Numbered from the stretch's first letter, positions 24,920-36,979 are shown. The stretch is 64,000 nt of DNA from Thysanoteuthis rhombus (GCA_963457665.1 OY735212.1:52848338-52912337), one strand, 5' to 3'. Made by a program: numbers and translations. Notes: a model not told the origin generated them from the sequence alone.

Positions 24920-24952
<33 letters not shown>

Positions 24953-24989
24953 CCTCTCTGTCTCTGTGTGTGTCTCTCTCTCTCTCTCA
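24783..24989. repeat. (TG)n tract followed by (TC)n tract
   Basis: A TG run (24,783-24,832) and a TC-rich run (24,902-24,989) about 70 bp apart. Confidence 0.95.
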
Positions 24990-25921
24990 TAGACACGTTC
25001 TCATTCCATATTTGTGTTTCTACTTGTAGAGATACCCAGAAAACACGAATCGAAACCTGACGGCTATCTTGTTCTTGTTTTTGATGAGAGGGATGGACTG
25101 ACTGAGTGAAATACTAAGTTCTAAAAAAAGATGGGCATCTTACATATCCTGGGGAAGAAAATATGCTATAAGACTAGAGAGGGCGTGTGAAGAATTACTG
25201 ACACCAATGAATTATTCACATACACACACACATACACTTCAACTTATTTTATCAAGTAAAGTAATTACAAAAATTTCATTCGTTTTTCTTGCTTTATTTT
25301 CATTTACTCGACTTTTACTCTGAGAAATCTATTCTTCATCGTTGGATTAAATCACCAGAATTCAATATTGAAAGAGTTTCGAACTTGCTTCCTATTTTTC
25401 AGGAGCTTGTCTTTCATTGTCGACAATAAGACCAATTAGGCTGCTGGAGCGGTGACAACTGGGCAGCGTTTTTATCTATTGTCGTTTGTTACCGTCCTTT
25501 TCTTCCAACTCTATTTAACGCTGTTTGTTGACTTACTAGGAATTTTAGATCATTAGTCGAAGAAACGGTTGAATACATTGGCAATAAAAAGTAACAATGC
25601 AGACACAATATTTGTAATTTAGAAAAGTTTCCGTCACGAATTCTCGAATTATTAATGACTTCGAAGATGAATCGTTCGTGACAAATTTCAACTATCGATA
25701 TCGAAAAGGAGAAAACTTAATGTGGTTGAGCAGAAATTTGATATCTTGCAACTACGTCTTTCAAAAGAAAAATGTCCACAAGAGAACATCAGCTGCCAAG
25801 GTCACAGTCTTAAGCAACCTGGGATATAGAGCGGGGGGGGGGCAGTCATATCTCTGCTCATTATCATAGCAGCTAAGGTACGCAAGACTAAAAAAGGTAA
25901 GACCGCGCCCACATAAAGATA

Positions 25922-25942
25922 TCTTCTCTCCCTCCCTCTTTC

Positions 25943-25982
<40 letters not shown>
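25922..25982. repeat. (TC)n microsatellite
   Basis: A pyrimidine tract dominated by TC. Confidence 0.95.
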
Positions 25983-25983
<1 letters not shown>

Positions 25984-26496
25984 TTTCTCCTGCGTAGAGG
26001 CAAACGATTTTTTTGTCGATAGCTATTTGTGCTTCGTGGGATTTCAGGTATTGTTGGTTTTGCTAATAAGCGAATGTAGATTTGGCACAGGTAAAAAAAT
26101 GATCAGAAGATTCTTTCGAAAGAAGACGCTGTTCTCATGATCATATATCTCTCATTTCGTTCTCATCTTCGATAAAATGGCTTTATTGACAATCCATTTC
26201 ATAATAAGATAGTCTAATCAGTGAAAGTTCAGAAATGATATCAACAAAACAAACATGACTTTTAGATTTCGAGTGATAAGGGTCAGTGGCTGTTTTGAAA
26301 TTTGATATCTAGATTTATATCTTATTGAATGACATTCAATTCTTCAGTTTCAGTGTATGTGTATATAGGTAGCAATCCTCCATTAAAACATGCTTGATTC
26401 TTTTATAGAGTTGTAGTGCTGAAAAAAGAAGAGATAGGGTGCAGGACTACCTGCTCTAGCAAGTGAAGCAAGCCGCCACAGATGTGTGGTTCAGAG

Positions 26497-26499
<3 letters not shown>

Positions 26500-26584
<85 letters not shown>
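26500..26584. repeat. (TA)n microsatellite
   Basis: About 85 bp of uninterrupted TA. Confidence 0.95.
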
Positions 26585-26587
<3 letters not shown>

Positions 26588-27675
26588 GAACAGACGAGCG
26601 CAATGAGAATTCTAATACTATATAGACAGAAAGGGAACGAACCAAATGGAAGAACCGATTAGAAATCTTTACAATTGGCAAAGGAAATGATTTCTGCTCA
26701 GGGATAGGTTAGTGAAACAGCTCACTTCAGTTGAAAAAATCGGTACTGTCGATGGTACTTTTTATTATCTGTAATATGAATGACCATGTTGAATATGCGT
26801 CAGGGGGTATCAGACAAGAACTTGATAATTAGTCTACTGCTGTAAAACTATACCGAACGCCAACGGACGCACGTTCCTTAAAATGAAAACAGGGATGGCT
26901 CTCATCAGAGAAAAAGTTCGCCTGAAAGGGGGATAGAAACAGAGAGAAAGTGAGGGGCAAAGGATTCAAATAAGCAGACAACGATGAATGGAGAGATATT
27001 ATTTGACGTTGAACACAGACCAACTTTGTGAAAACATCACCTAGCCAAGAGCGGGGGCAAAGATATCAGTTCGACAAAGGTCTTGTTCGTATCCAAGCTA
27101 AACTTTGATGTTGATGATGGTAGTGGTGGGAAGCCGTAATTAGGAAATACGGAAGAAGGGGGAAAATAACAAGAACCATTTGATGGAGTGGGGGTACGGA
27201 CTGGGCGTGTACGTGCATAGCGGCAGGCAAAAAAGTTGCTGCTGTTATACCTTCATTTAGATGACTTCTATTCACAGAATTTAAGTTATTGAGAAAAAAG
27301 ACCGAATATAAACTGATGTTGATGCGCATGCGTAGTAGCTAACCTCAGTCTGGTACGACTATTTTCAAATGAAAAAATCATCGGCATTTCCATGATGGTC
27401 TCTGTCTTTATTTACTAACATTTGTGTCAATTACAATCTTCCATTCACGTGAATAAAAAAACTTGACAAAAATTCAAGACGTAAAATGATCATTCGATTC
27501 TCTTCTAAATACTCTTTCTGTTCATCCAGGGTGCATAAGAATGGAGATTGATTGCAAAGTTAAAAATGGGTTCAATATCATTTTTTTATAAATACAAAAC
27601 GGAACATTTGACCAGGATGAATTTCAACTTGTCATAAATACATGTAAACATCAATATGATAGTATATATATATAC

Positions 27676-27707
<32 letters not shown>

Positions 27708-29522
27708 ACGTGTGCGTGTATGGATTCCTTTGGATTCTAGAAAATTCGACAGAATCGGCCAATTGCAAACGTTCGCATAAATTATGCTAATGGCTTATCT
27801 CATGCTATCCTACCAAGAGGGTGGTAGCGACTTGCCTTCGTGTATCTGGTTTTCTTCTTCAAGTCAGATGTGTCAGTCACTATTGGATCCCCCCAGACAC
27901 ACACACACACACACAAGAACACAAACTCGCTTTCATAAAAATCATAAGTGGCTGAAGAATATTTGTACGTCGTTGTAGTTCTTTGAATATATTAAAGAAG
28001 CTTAGAGATGAATTCGTAAAAGGTCAAATATGAAATTCTCATCTCTTTCTCAGTACTATTCTCTCCGATTCAATTTATGTCCCTCTTAGTCGAGATTATT
28101 TCTCAACCTCTTGCGAAACAGTGCTTCAAAAGTTGTTTTCGCTCGCGATGGAAATCATAGTTTCTCTTATTCCCAACAACAGTCTGTAGAAATAAGCATG
28201 AAATGACCAAGTGTGATCTGTTCTCTACTGCTAAAATTTGTTTGAAACAGCATCATGGGCCAGCATGCCAGATTTTATAAAAAGTTGTTATCTGACACTC
28301 TTCATTGCCAATATTCTGCCCTTAGAGCAAAAATTGCTTCAGTCAAGTTAAGAAAAGCATTGAGCAATTTCCTATATTTGGTTTGACACGATTTTTCAGA
28401 TTTGATGAATTAGATACGTATGGAAATTCTATGCCCACACAAACATCAATATTACTTTCGAATGCTTTCCTTCTAATACCTGCTACTAGTATTTGTATCA
28501 ACAATGACTGTGTTAGTATTATTTTCTATAATATGTATCTTTCTGTCGAGAAGAGTTGTGACTATTCTATTTTTTGTACGTTCGAGATATTGAAACCTCT
28601 CATGAATTATCAAAATGTCAATCAGGGTAAGTCGAAAGAAATGTATAGCAAAGGCATCAAGTGCTGAATGGATTAGTTTGAAGTTATTAGGCGTAAAGCA
28701 TGTTTTCTGCATTTTAAGAAGAAAAATAATAGTACTCAGAAAATGAGTTCTTCTATGAATGGGTAGATATTTATGTATGAAATGCTTTTTTTAATGAAAG
28801 AGACCTTTGCTGCAGTCAAGCAAAGCTTGGGTTTTTCTTAATTCTAACTCATACATTGTTGTTTGAATTATTCTTTTTTTTTTTTAAATTAGCGTAAATT
28901 GAATGGGGTAATAATTGACTTCTACAACCACTACGACGGTCTGTCTCGGTCATTTTCCACACTGGTGTTCTTAATTGGAATCAAAATATGTATTTTGAAC
29001 AGTCACAGACATTTACCTCAACTCGTGTTATGATTAGTAGAAGTTTTCGTCTTCTTAGAGCATAAAATGGAGAGAGAAAGAGAGATCGAACTGGGGGAAA
29101 AGGCAAGGAAGAAGAAACTGAGCATGAGTGGTTACTGATTGGTTTATATGTTTGTTCTGTAGCCAAATCTACATCAGCAACTGACGTATCCTTAGTTGGC
29201 CAAATGATTCAAAACGTCATGTCCTCATTTCATCAACCCCATGTTACTGACTCATGGGAGACATTAGAATTGTTTTGACTTTAAAAAAACGACGTGTAAA
29301 ATAAATGTTAAATGTAAGGGTCAATGTGAACGTTGAAAATGGAAAGAATGACAAATGGTTTAAAGGCAGGCAGGGGTGACAACGACACTCAGAAAGTTAT
29401 GAAAGGTGGACGTTGAGAAAAACGATAAATAAAAACCTCAAATCGTTCTTCTTGTTTTCTGGCAAATTGTTGAATAAAGAAAGTAATTCAGAGAAAGAAT
29501 CTGGAAAATAATAAGGACTCAC

Positions 29523-29648
29523 CTCAGCAACACGTTTCTCAGAGGCTTCCAAGTTGGTGTTCGCTGCAGTAAGTTGTTCGTTTGCATTGTCAAAGTCGTT
29601 CTCCAAGTTGGAGTACTTCTTTTGCAATGTGGAAAGGTCCTCCTCGAT
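29523..29648 (-). CDS. TPM: tropomyosin exon 2 (residues 39-80)
   Basis: This is the second coding exon of the long (284-residue) tropomyosin. It is 126 nt and encodes 42 residues, from [16 protein letters not shown] to EASEKRVAE. The acceptor is TTGCAG (AG at 29,650-29,649) and the donor GTGAGT (29,522-29,517), both in phase 0. The length and residue interval 39-80 match vertebrate exon 2 exactly. The peptide is a continuous coiled coil with alternating heptad core positions (L, L, Y, L, F, A, L, A, L). It matches molluscan, particularly cephalopod, tropomyosin from memory. It would be skipped in transcripts starting at exon 1b. Confidence 0.93.
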
Positions 29649-30144
29649 CTGCAAGGAAATGAAGATTGTAAAGCGTTCAAGGATTATTCATGGAAGTATT
29701 TGAAGGTTACAAAAATAGCAATGAAATGTAATTTGAGTTGCAGTTGGTACTGGTATGAGAAAAAGAAAAGAGACAACAGTCAAATACAAGTTTTTAGGTC
29801 CGGTTACGTCTTGGAACTTCGAATTAAATTCATTTAAGGGTTCTTTCTTGTTGATTTTTTAAATAATAATTTCATCTCTATCTATCAATCTATCTATCCA
29901 TGTGTGATGAAAATATGTATTTACATTCAATTTCAAATTCAAAATATATCTATGAAATATTGAGATATATATGCAAAAATATGTGTGCAAACTTGAACTC
30001 TGTGTGTGTATGCGCGTGCATAATTATGAATACATTAAATTATTTGAAACTCAATATCTTAAATGGCCTCCCGTTATTGAGTTATATAATATAATGCTTT
30101 CATAGTTATTTCATAGGGTTATATATTCATTTCTTAATAATGTA

Positions 30145-30176
<32 letters not shown>

Positions 30177-30426
30177 CATATATTTCGGTTTGCAGTTTCA
30201 ATATTCCAGGTGTAATCAGTAAGTCCGTAGCCTAACACGTAGTTATCAGCTGAATTTTGATCTGAAATTCCCGCTGTATTGTGTTCGATCTATGTCATTA
30301 ATATTCACACTGACAAGGAGATTATGTTCAAAAATGGATGTTTGTTGTGTAAAATGAACACTTTTTTTCATCATTAGACTACGGGCTTCACTGGTGTATA
30401 TAACGTGTGTCTGTACACACACCCAC

Positions 30427-30466
<40 letters not shown>

Positions 30467-30619
30467 CAATTTCCTGTAGCAACATATACACATGTATATG
30501 ATGTGTGTGTGTGTGCGCGCAAGTGTGTGTGGAAGTCTCATCTTTTCAATTTTATTTTCACTGCTCGAATAATTTTAATATATATTTTGAATATTAATCA
30601 ACAAATAAGATTCACCTCT

Positions 30620-30884
30620 TCCTTAGAACATTCAACTGGATTTTCAAACCCCAATTTCTGAGAATTCAGTTTTCATATGATTCCAAGCCATAAGATTCCA
30701 TGATTTTGGAACATTGACAAACCATTTTGATGTTCTTGGAATCACCTGTTCTCAAAACATAAGAATCAATTTTCAAAACCCCATTTTTTTCGAAACTTCA
30801 GTTTTTATATGATTCCGAGCCATGAGATTCCAAGGTTTTCGGACATTGCCTAAACCATCTCAATATTCTTGAAATCAAGTGTTC
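30620..30884. repeat. diverged tandem duplication, unit about 130 bp
   Basis: Two units share the order CAAACCCCA, TTCAGTTTT-C/T-ATATGATTCC, AGCCAT-A/G-AGATTCCA, GGA/C-ACATTG, CTTG-A/G-AATCA and GTGTTCT/CTGTTCT. They differ at about one position in five. Confidence 0.8.
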
Positions 30885-31269
30885 TGTTTGGTTCCTTGTA
30901 TTTCCATAGACAAGTAAAACTGGTCCGTGGTAAAATCCTTTCCAACGATTATCCACTGTAGGTTTTCAAAGAGACTCATTAGTGAGACTCTTTGGGGTTA
31001 ATCCGAGCTGAACTAGGAGAAAAACAGGGTTGATTATGGAAGAATCAAATTTGAATCATCATAGTTCAATCATTACTTTTCTTTGTTTTATAATATTTCA
31101 TATCTATTTATTTGATATTCTCATTTTTATTTGTTATTATCTTTTATTACACTCACAGATGGATAGCTAAAAATGGTCAGTTAATTCGATCGATAGATAG
31201 ATCAAACCTCCATTTGATAATGTCATTTTTTGTTGGAAGCAACTTCAAAATATCTACTAAAAAAAAAAT

Positions 31270-31690
31270 GTGCGCCGCGCAAACCATAACTCATACAGTG
31301 GGTTTAATCCTTACTGTATGACCCACAAATATGTTCTTGTGCCAGATTACACTAATATCAGTAAATACAAGTGTTGCATCACCGTAGAGAAGTACTTACA
31401 AGCTGGTCTCGACCCTCACTGAATGCTCCACAATTATGGCCTTGTACCCAACCAGATTATTCTGGTCGCTTCTGTGTCGAGCCATGATTGGCAAGATAGT
31501 ATCATTGCTGCTGTAGTGAATTTGATCAACACTGAGTGCCCAATACTCGTGGTTCGCAAGACTAGCTTGGTAACCATTACTTCTCAAGTGAGTTCGAGCC
31601 ACACAATAATGGCCTTGTGCCAGATTAAGATACTCTTAGTAAATACCTAATTGCAGTTCAAGTGTGTAAATACTTAATGCGAGAATTAAT
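31270..31690 (+). repeat. overlapping SINE fragments
   Basis: The phrase GGCCTTGT(G/A)CC occurs at about 31,438 and 31,605, with a related TTCTTGTGCCAGATTA at about 31,335. Between them lie A-box-like GCTTGGTAACC and B-box-like GAGTTCGAGCC (about 31,565-31,595). These are features of tRNA-derived SINEs common in cephalopods. Confidence 0.5.
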
Positions 31691-32141
31691 TCATTCATAG
31701 GTAAAAAATAAGGATAATAAAGCAGTTTGAAAGGTATATATGGATATATAATGACATATGATGTTGACTTACTGTCAGTCTCTCACTGATGATAGGTAAC
31801 AGGTACACCAGCTGGGTCGAGCTATCATGGCATTTTTCTCATCGTGTTCCATAAGAGGTAATGCTATATTTAAACCAGCGATATTTTCACATCTCGCAAT
31901 CTACAAGCAACATCCCCACTGGGAGAGATATTGCAACTCGTATTACATTGCTTGTGTTGAAAAAACACAGGGATTCACATTTACAAAAGTTCCAATTCGA
32001 TTATTTTACATTAGCCTATTGAGACTAGTGTCGTTATTTTGGTTTCTTAAGATAACAACGTTTCTGCCGCAGTAGTCTCCGGCTTTCTTCGGGGAATCTC
32101 TAATTGAACCATCTTTTCAATACGCATGAGTAAATCAAAGC

Positions 32142-32177
<36 letters not shown>

Positions 32178-32446
32178 ATGTGTGTGTGTGTGTGTAGATA
32201 GAAAGATAGAGACAGAATTAATTTACGTAAAGATGATGAAATAAAGTATTGGGATAGAGGTATTTACTAAACTTGCCTTAGTTTCGCGATTGTCACGCTT
32301 GTTTGGCACTGTGAGGATCGGATTCACTACACTCGGGGCTTAGTAAATACCTTTGATCCGTGTGAGTAATTACATTTGCTTTGATTAAATAGGAAAATAA
32401 AGAGGGGATTTAAATGCATCAGGCATCTTAGGATAAAAGACAATGC

Positions 32447-32489
32447 TATATATATATATATTTATATACATATATATACACATATATAT

Positions 32490-32534
<45 letters not shown>
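32447..32534. repeat. (TA)n-rich microsatellite
   Basis: TA runs with a few CACATA interruptions. A similar TA/TG tract lies at 32,142-32,195. Confidence 0.95.
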
Positions 32535-32536
<2 letters not shown>

Positions 32537-32849
32537 TGTGTATGAGTTTATATTATGATTGATTGAATTTGCAATAAATGAAGTTGTCTCTAGAAAATTT
32601 TGCCTACAGGCTATATACACCTGTACATGTCAATGGATATATCAGGTTTCTGCATACAAGAATGATTGCAGTTTTTTTTCATGATGAGAGATGAGACGTT
32701 GAAATTTCTTTTGAAAAATTCAGAATTCCACTTGTATCAAAGACAATTGGCTTTTATAACAGCCTTGTTCATTTGAGGATACCTAACACTTGAAATGGCA
32801 CGGTCACTTTTAACAATAAATAATGCATTTCTATATTAGTACACAATGA

Positions 32850-32950
32850 CATGGCCTTCTGGGTGAGTATTTCCCACCTGTGCAGGTCGGTGTTTGAGTC
32901 CAGGTGAAATCCAGCATTTAAAATACTGATTTTCGAGTTAAGCACGTCCA
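32850..32950 (+). repeat. SINE-like repeat, same family as 47.03 kb
   Basis: TGCAGGTCGGTGTTTGAGTC is followed about 35 nt later by AAAATACTGATTTTCGAG. The copy at 47,030-47,125 has the same order with few changes (TGCAGGTCAGTGTTCGATTC ... AAATACAGGTTTTCAAG). The first string contains a tRNA-type B box. Confidence 0.6.
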
Positions 32951-33312
32951 TTATTTGAAAAAAGACGCATAGCAATCTTTCTACTCACATGTGTCGTATT
33001 TGGCTAATCATAATATCACTACACAATTAACTTGCACATCAATGTGAATATGTTTAGATTCTTTTGAGTGGTTATCGGGCTCCGGGGAGAAAGATTTTAT
33101 TTCCCCCAAGGTTGGTATTTATTTTTCCTTTTGAAGATTGCTAAAATTCGTAGCACAGATGGTTGACGTGACACTTGTACCTATTTCAGAAAAAAACCCC
33201 AAGATTAAATCTCAAGCTTAGATTTTGGTGTGCCATTTTATAATTTGGGGGATTTGATACCAGTATCTACTACGCTTAGCTTTGTCTGGCATAAGGTCAC
33301 AACTGTGGCCAC

Positions 33313-33366
33313 CCAGTGGAAGTCGAACTCAAAACAGAAGTTATGATTTACGAGTCTAGCTTCCCA
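33313..33366 (-). repeat. tRNA-like SINE head
   Basis: On the minus strand the order is GGGAAGCTAGACTCG (A-box position), CTTCTGTTTTGAGTTCGAC (B-box position), then TTCCACTGGGTGGCC. The downstream string resembles that following the 13.7-kb copy. Confidence 0.5.
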
Positions 33367-33687
33367 AATAAACATTACCCATAGTAAGGCAGTCAAAAGA
33401 TTACAGATATTAACTGAGGTTATCTTAGTCTGACAAAAGGCCACGAATTTGGGTTCCCCAATCAAGATGGTCTTGCGATTAACTTGCTAACCACTATTCC
33501 ACGGCGAAGCGCTCATTTTTCGGCCTCATATGATGAGAAAAATTTAACCGGCTGTTAATTTTGGCGTTTAGCCATCTTGATACACGGTTCGAAACAGACA
33601 GCCGGTGAGTAAGAAACGAACAAGCAAACGATTGTAAGGTGATGGAAGAGAAGAAAAAGAAAAAAGAAGATGGTGGACCCGTCTTAC

Positions 33688-33801
33688 CTTGTTCTTAGCA
33701 TCCTCTAAATCCCTTAGGGACTGTTCGGTCTGTTCGGCCTTATCAGTGGCCACCTCCTTCTCCATTTTCATGGCCAACATCTTTTTCTTGATGGCATCCA
33801 T
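33688..33801 (-). CDS. TPM: tropomyosin exon 1a (residues 1-38, long isoform)
   Basis: This is the first coding exon of the muscle-type, 284-residue tropomyosin, the coiled-coil dimer that lies along actin and regulates myosin access. It starts at ATG 33,801-33,799 with the hallmark [16 protein letters not shown], whose N-terminus makes the head-to-tail overlap between neighbouring molecules, and ends [10 protein letters not shown] at residue 38. The donor GTAAGA (33,687-33,682) cuts in phase 0, exactly where exon 1a ends in vertebrates. A CTGTTAG acceptor-like site 27 nt upstream of the ATG (AG at 33,830-33,829), after a T-rich tract, may mean that most of the 5' UTR is in a separate exon; a continuous leader is equally possible. 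The agreement with molluscan tropomyosins is the best taxonomic clue here. In molluscs this protein is a known food allergen. Confidence 0.95.
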
Positions 33802-34455
33802 GGCTGTTGTTTAGTGTTATACGGCGACCTAACAGAGAAAATCGCAAAATAAAAACCGATAGGTTTTTGTTGTTGTAAGAGGTTAGAGTTTAGAGAACTC
33901 TTTCACAACTGCAGACGAGAGCTACGCTCGTTACGAGAAAGCGGCAGAGCGAACTGAGGGCTTAGAAGACTGAGCAAAGCTATCCGTATGCTCTTTCTGC
34001 CAAATAATTCCAAGAGGAGATACTGTAGGAATGCGTCTTTCAACCAATCAGAGGCCGGCTCTTATGGTTCTTTGAGCCTCACGATGCGGATGGGACGCTG
34101 AATCGCGATAGTGTTACCTCCTTGTTTGGCAACGCTTTCGGGACAACCGGTGGCGGGGGTGGGGACTGAAGGACTGAAGGGGGTGAGCGATAGCAGCAAA
34201 GATACGTGATGTGAGGTGCTCAGGTAGGAGGGAGTGTGTCTGTATGTATGGAGGGGCAAGGGTTGGAGCGGTAAACAGAGGTTGGGGGCCCAAAAGTGTA
34301 GAAGGCAGGGAGGTCGAGGTTCGGGGGAGATTACCGAAAAGAGAAAAAGAAAGAAAGGGGTTGTTCTAAGATGAAGGAGAGAAGTATTCTTCAAGACTGA
34401 ATTAAAAGAGCTAACCTTCTTGCTTTCTCACTTGCTCTTTTGGTAAATGTTCTCC
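33802..34455 (-). promoter_or_regulatory. TPM: leader and probable promoter of long tropomyosin isoform
   Basis: This stretch is more GC-balanced than its surroundings. The plus strand is G-rich at 34,140-34,330. It holds a CCAAT motif at 34,044-34,048 and contains no minus-strand ATG over its whole 654 nt. No clear TATA or CArG box was found, unlike the exon 1b promoter. The transcription start cannot be fixed; a start near 33,950-34,000 is a guess. Confidence 0.45.
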
Positions 34456-35211
34456 CATCCCTCTTAACCCATCTCTGTTCCAAGCCCTGGCCATTCTCTG
34501 CTGAAAGTACACTTAGTAAGGATGTAAGAAAGTGAATAAATTATTTGGATTTAACCGAAGAATAAAAAGAGAAAACCCTTTCCTTACTGCTTATTAGCAG
34601 AAGATGGTTTTGGCTGGTAGAAATCAGGCAACACTTTCTAATCGATTGAGCCAAGTTCAATGATTTGATTTGGTTTTTACTGTACAGATCGTAAGAGTAA
34701 ATTCTTTTGTTTTGTCGAAGGATAGAGCTGAGGAAGTTGTTTGCATAGGCAGCTATCTATCTATGTCAGTTCGTTCATTTTTATTACTCTACTTAGTGGC
34801 CATGTACATCATCCAAACGATGCCAGTAGCCGTTATTCGAATCCTGGTTAAAAAAAAAAATCAACAGTACTTTGAATTCTGGTTTATAAGACAGGTAGGC
34901 CGCCAACAATCGGAAAATTGACGCAACAAGATCTTCCTCAACAACAGTCAGTACGTTTGTATACTCATGCAATCTGTAATATCTATCTATTTATCGATGT
35001 ATTTTCCTATTTTTCCTTATCATTTATTGAAAAATCTCATGATTAGAAAATCTTCTACCACAATTCGATTTGAATAATCAAAAGTAGTGTGTTCAGCAGT
35101 CGACTTATGCATTGATTTTAAACACTTCATGTTGATTAAGTGGTTGAAAATTATCTCCCATTCCTATCTCTCTTCCAGATCTCTTTCCATAATTTGATAT
35201 TGCATTACAGG

Positions 35212-35260
35212 CAGGCTGTTTAGCTCAATGGTAAGAGCATCGCTACGTTGAAGCCGCTAC
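35212..35260 (+). repeat. tRNA-like A-box fragment
   Basis: GGCTGTTTAGCTCAATGGTA followed by AGAGCATCGCTACGTT resembles the acceptor and D arm of a tRNA. No T arm follows; a TC/TA tract starts instead. The same sequence, more diverged, occurs at 61.6 and 62.5 kb. Confidence 0.6.
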
Positions 35261-35267
35261 TCTCCCT

Positions 35268-35284
35268 CTTTCTCTCTCCCTCTT

Positions 35285-35363
<79 letters not shown>
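35268..35363. repeat. (TC)n(TA)n compound microsatellite
   Basis: A TC run passes into a TA run directly after the tRNA-like fragment. Confidence 0.95.
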
Positions 35364-35366
<3 letters not shown>

Positions 35367-35716
35367 ATTAACTAACTAATCGGCCTGTACTAAAGATTCC
35401 GATAAAAAGTAATAGATGATAAAGATGAAGGTAAAAAGCAAACATATCTCTTTAATGATAATCACCATACATATACACATATACACATACGCACATACAT
35501 ACGGGCGTAGGTTCGTCAAAAGTCCATAATCTATTGGTTGGAAAAAAGCATTCAATTTGGACAACAAATTATAGAAATTTATTTTCAACATTAACTCCTT
35601 CTTTGTCAGTGCAATAAACCCACGAACGCTTCTCCAATAATTACACAGAGCGAAAATTTCAGATCAAAATTCAGCGAATAACAGAGTAGGGTTACGAACT
35701 TGTTGATCCACCCTCA

Positions 35717-35717
<1 letters not shown>

Positions 35718-35780
<63 letters not shown>
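35718..35780. repeat. (TA)n(TG)n compound microsatellite
   Basis: A TA run passes into a TG run. Confidence 0.95.
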
Positions 35781-35781
<1 letters not shown>

Positions 35782-36075
35782 ATTCCGGTTAAATGGGACA
35801 TCACTTACAAGGAATAGCCGTTCAGCAGGACCACTTCTGCTTAAAAGGGACGGCCCTTTGAAGAAACAAAAATTCGTGGTTCAGATGTGTGTGTGTGTCT
35901 GTCTGTTTTGCTGTGTATATCTGGGGCACAAGTTCTGTGATCAGTGCTTAGATGACCATCTAAAAAAAACAAAAGAAAACAGGTACCATGTACAGTGTGT
36001 GACCTTGAGCCAAGCTAAGCATAGCTTCGTAACTTATGAATGGATTATCATTAATTCACGCTGAAAGCATTTGTT

Positions 36076-36160
36076 ATTATCTGATCACCGAAGTTGAGCA
36101 ACGTCAAACCTAATTAGTACTAAAATTGGTGATTGCTCAGTAACACCAGGCTCTGTAAGA
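36076..36160 (+). pseudogene. 5S rRNA-like fragment (5S-derived repeat)
   Basis: The order TCTGATCACCGAAGTTGAGC, AACGTCAAACCTAATTAGTA, CTAAAATTGGTGATTG, ACACCAGGCTCTGTAAG follows the 3' two thirds of animal 5S rRNA (TCTGATCTCGGAAGCTAAGC, GGTTAGTACTTGGATGGGAG, ACCGGGTGCTGTAGG). The internal control regions are present but altered at many positions, and the 5' third is missing. It is a relic and probably the head of a 5S-derived SINE, because a dispersed repeat follows. Confidence 0.65.
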
Positions 36161-36350
36161 ATTTCGTGGCCTCAGAGACATAGTAAGAGGGGCGAGAGAG
36201 GACTGTCGCCCCAGGGCACAGATGTTAAGGGATGTAAAATTTATTCTTGCCTTTAATGTCTATTAATCAATAGCACAACTGGCCCCGGACACTGTCTTTG
36301 CCCCGGGTGCAGCCTTTGCCTCGGGCACTGAGAACTCTTGCTACGCCGCT
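36161..36350. repeat. dispersed GC-rich repeat, copy A
   Basis: It contains short, diverged iterations (GCCCCGGACACTGTCTTTG, CCCCGGGTGCAGCCTTTG, CTCGGGCACTGAGAACTC). The copy at 44,930-45,118 has the same order (CCCAGACGCTGTCTCTG, CCGAGTGCTATCCTTGG, CCCAGGCACTGAGAATTC). Confidence 0.65.
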
Positions 36351-36979
36351 GTGTAGCCTTGTTCCAGACTAAGGAAAATAACTGAAAGATCAGTACTCTA
36401 TTAATGTGACTAATCCTTGCCCTTAAAAAATGTCCTTTATTTCTTTCTTTATTTCTCTTTATTCACTTTCAATTGGTCTTTCTTTTTTCCTTCTCTTTCA
36501 CCACCCCTTTGCTCTTCTACCTTCTTCGTTTTTTTTTTCTGTTTTCAACTTCATCTTTCTTTCATTCGATACTTCTCTCTTTCTTTCAATCATTCGATCG
36601 TCCTTTCTTTCTCTCTTTATATTTTAACCCCTTTCTCGTACTCATCACCTCAACCTTGTCCTCCTCCACTCCATTCTGGTTCTCTCGCTCCCACCCACGC
36701 TGATAGCACATCCTTCTCAGCTTTACTTGACACCCAGCCGCCCTACCCACGGCAACGTCTTAGAGTGTATCTTCAGCTTCTCTACTCTACGTCACCGAAA
36801 CCCCACCCAGCTGCCCGGTCCAACTCTATATTCCACCCACATAGAGATTTTAAGGAACGCATTATATACCCACTGGTACTTTTATCATCAACTATAATTG
36901 CATGTTGCTTGTGAAAATAACAAATAGCTTTAAATACATCATTATATATTTTCATATTGGCGAACTCCAGTACGAAGTC

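Larger units (their letters stand above)
23530..29522. other. intronic stretch with low-complexity repeats
   Basis: No exon with coding character is visible. The segment includes purine-rich DNA at 23,980-24,160 and microsatellites at 24,783, 24,902, 25,922, 26,500 and 27,661. Long Ser-Leu or Tyr-Ile frames come from these repeats. Confidence 0.5.
29649..33687 (-). other. TPM: tropomyosin intron 1
   Basis: A 4,039-bp intron between exon 1a and exon 2. It holds a tandem duplication (30,620-30,884), SINE-like pieces (31.3-31.7, 32.85 and 33.3 kb) and TA/TG tracts at 30,140, 30,427, 32,142 and 32,447. I see no further exon. Confidence 0.85.

Noticed and set aside
34062..34394. 110-codon Pro/Leu/Ser-rich minus-strand frame upstream of exon 1a
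   Set aside because: It has no ATG start and lies in C-rich leader or promoter DNA.
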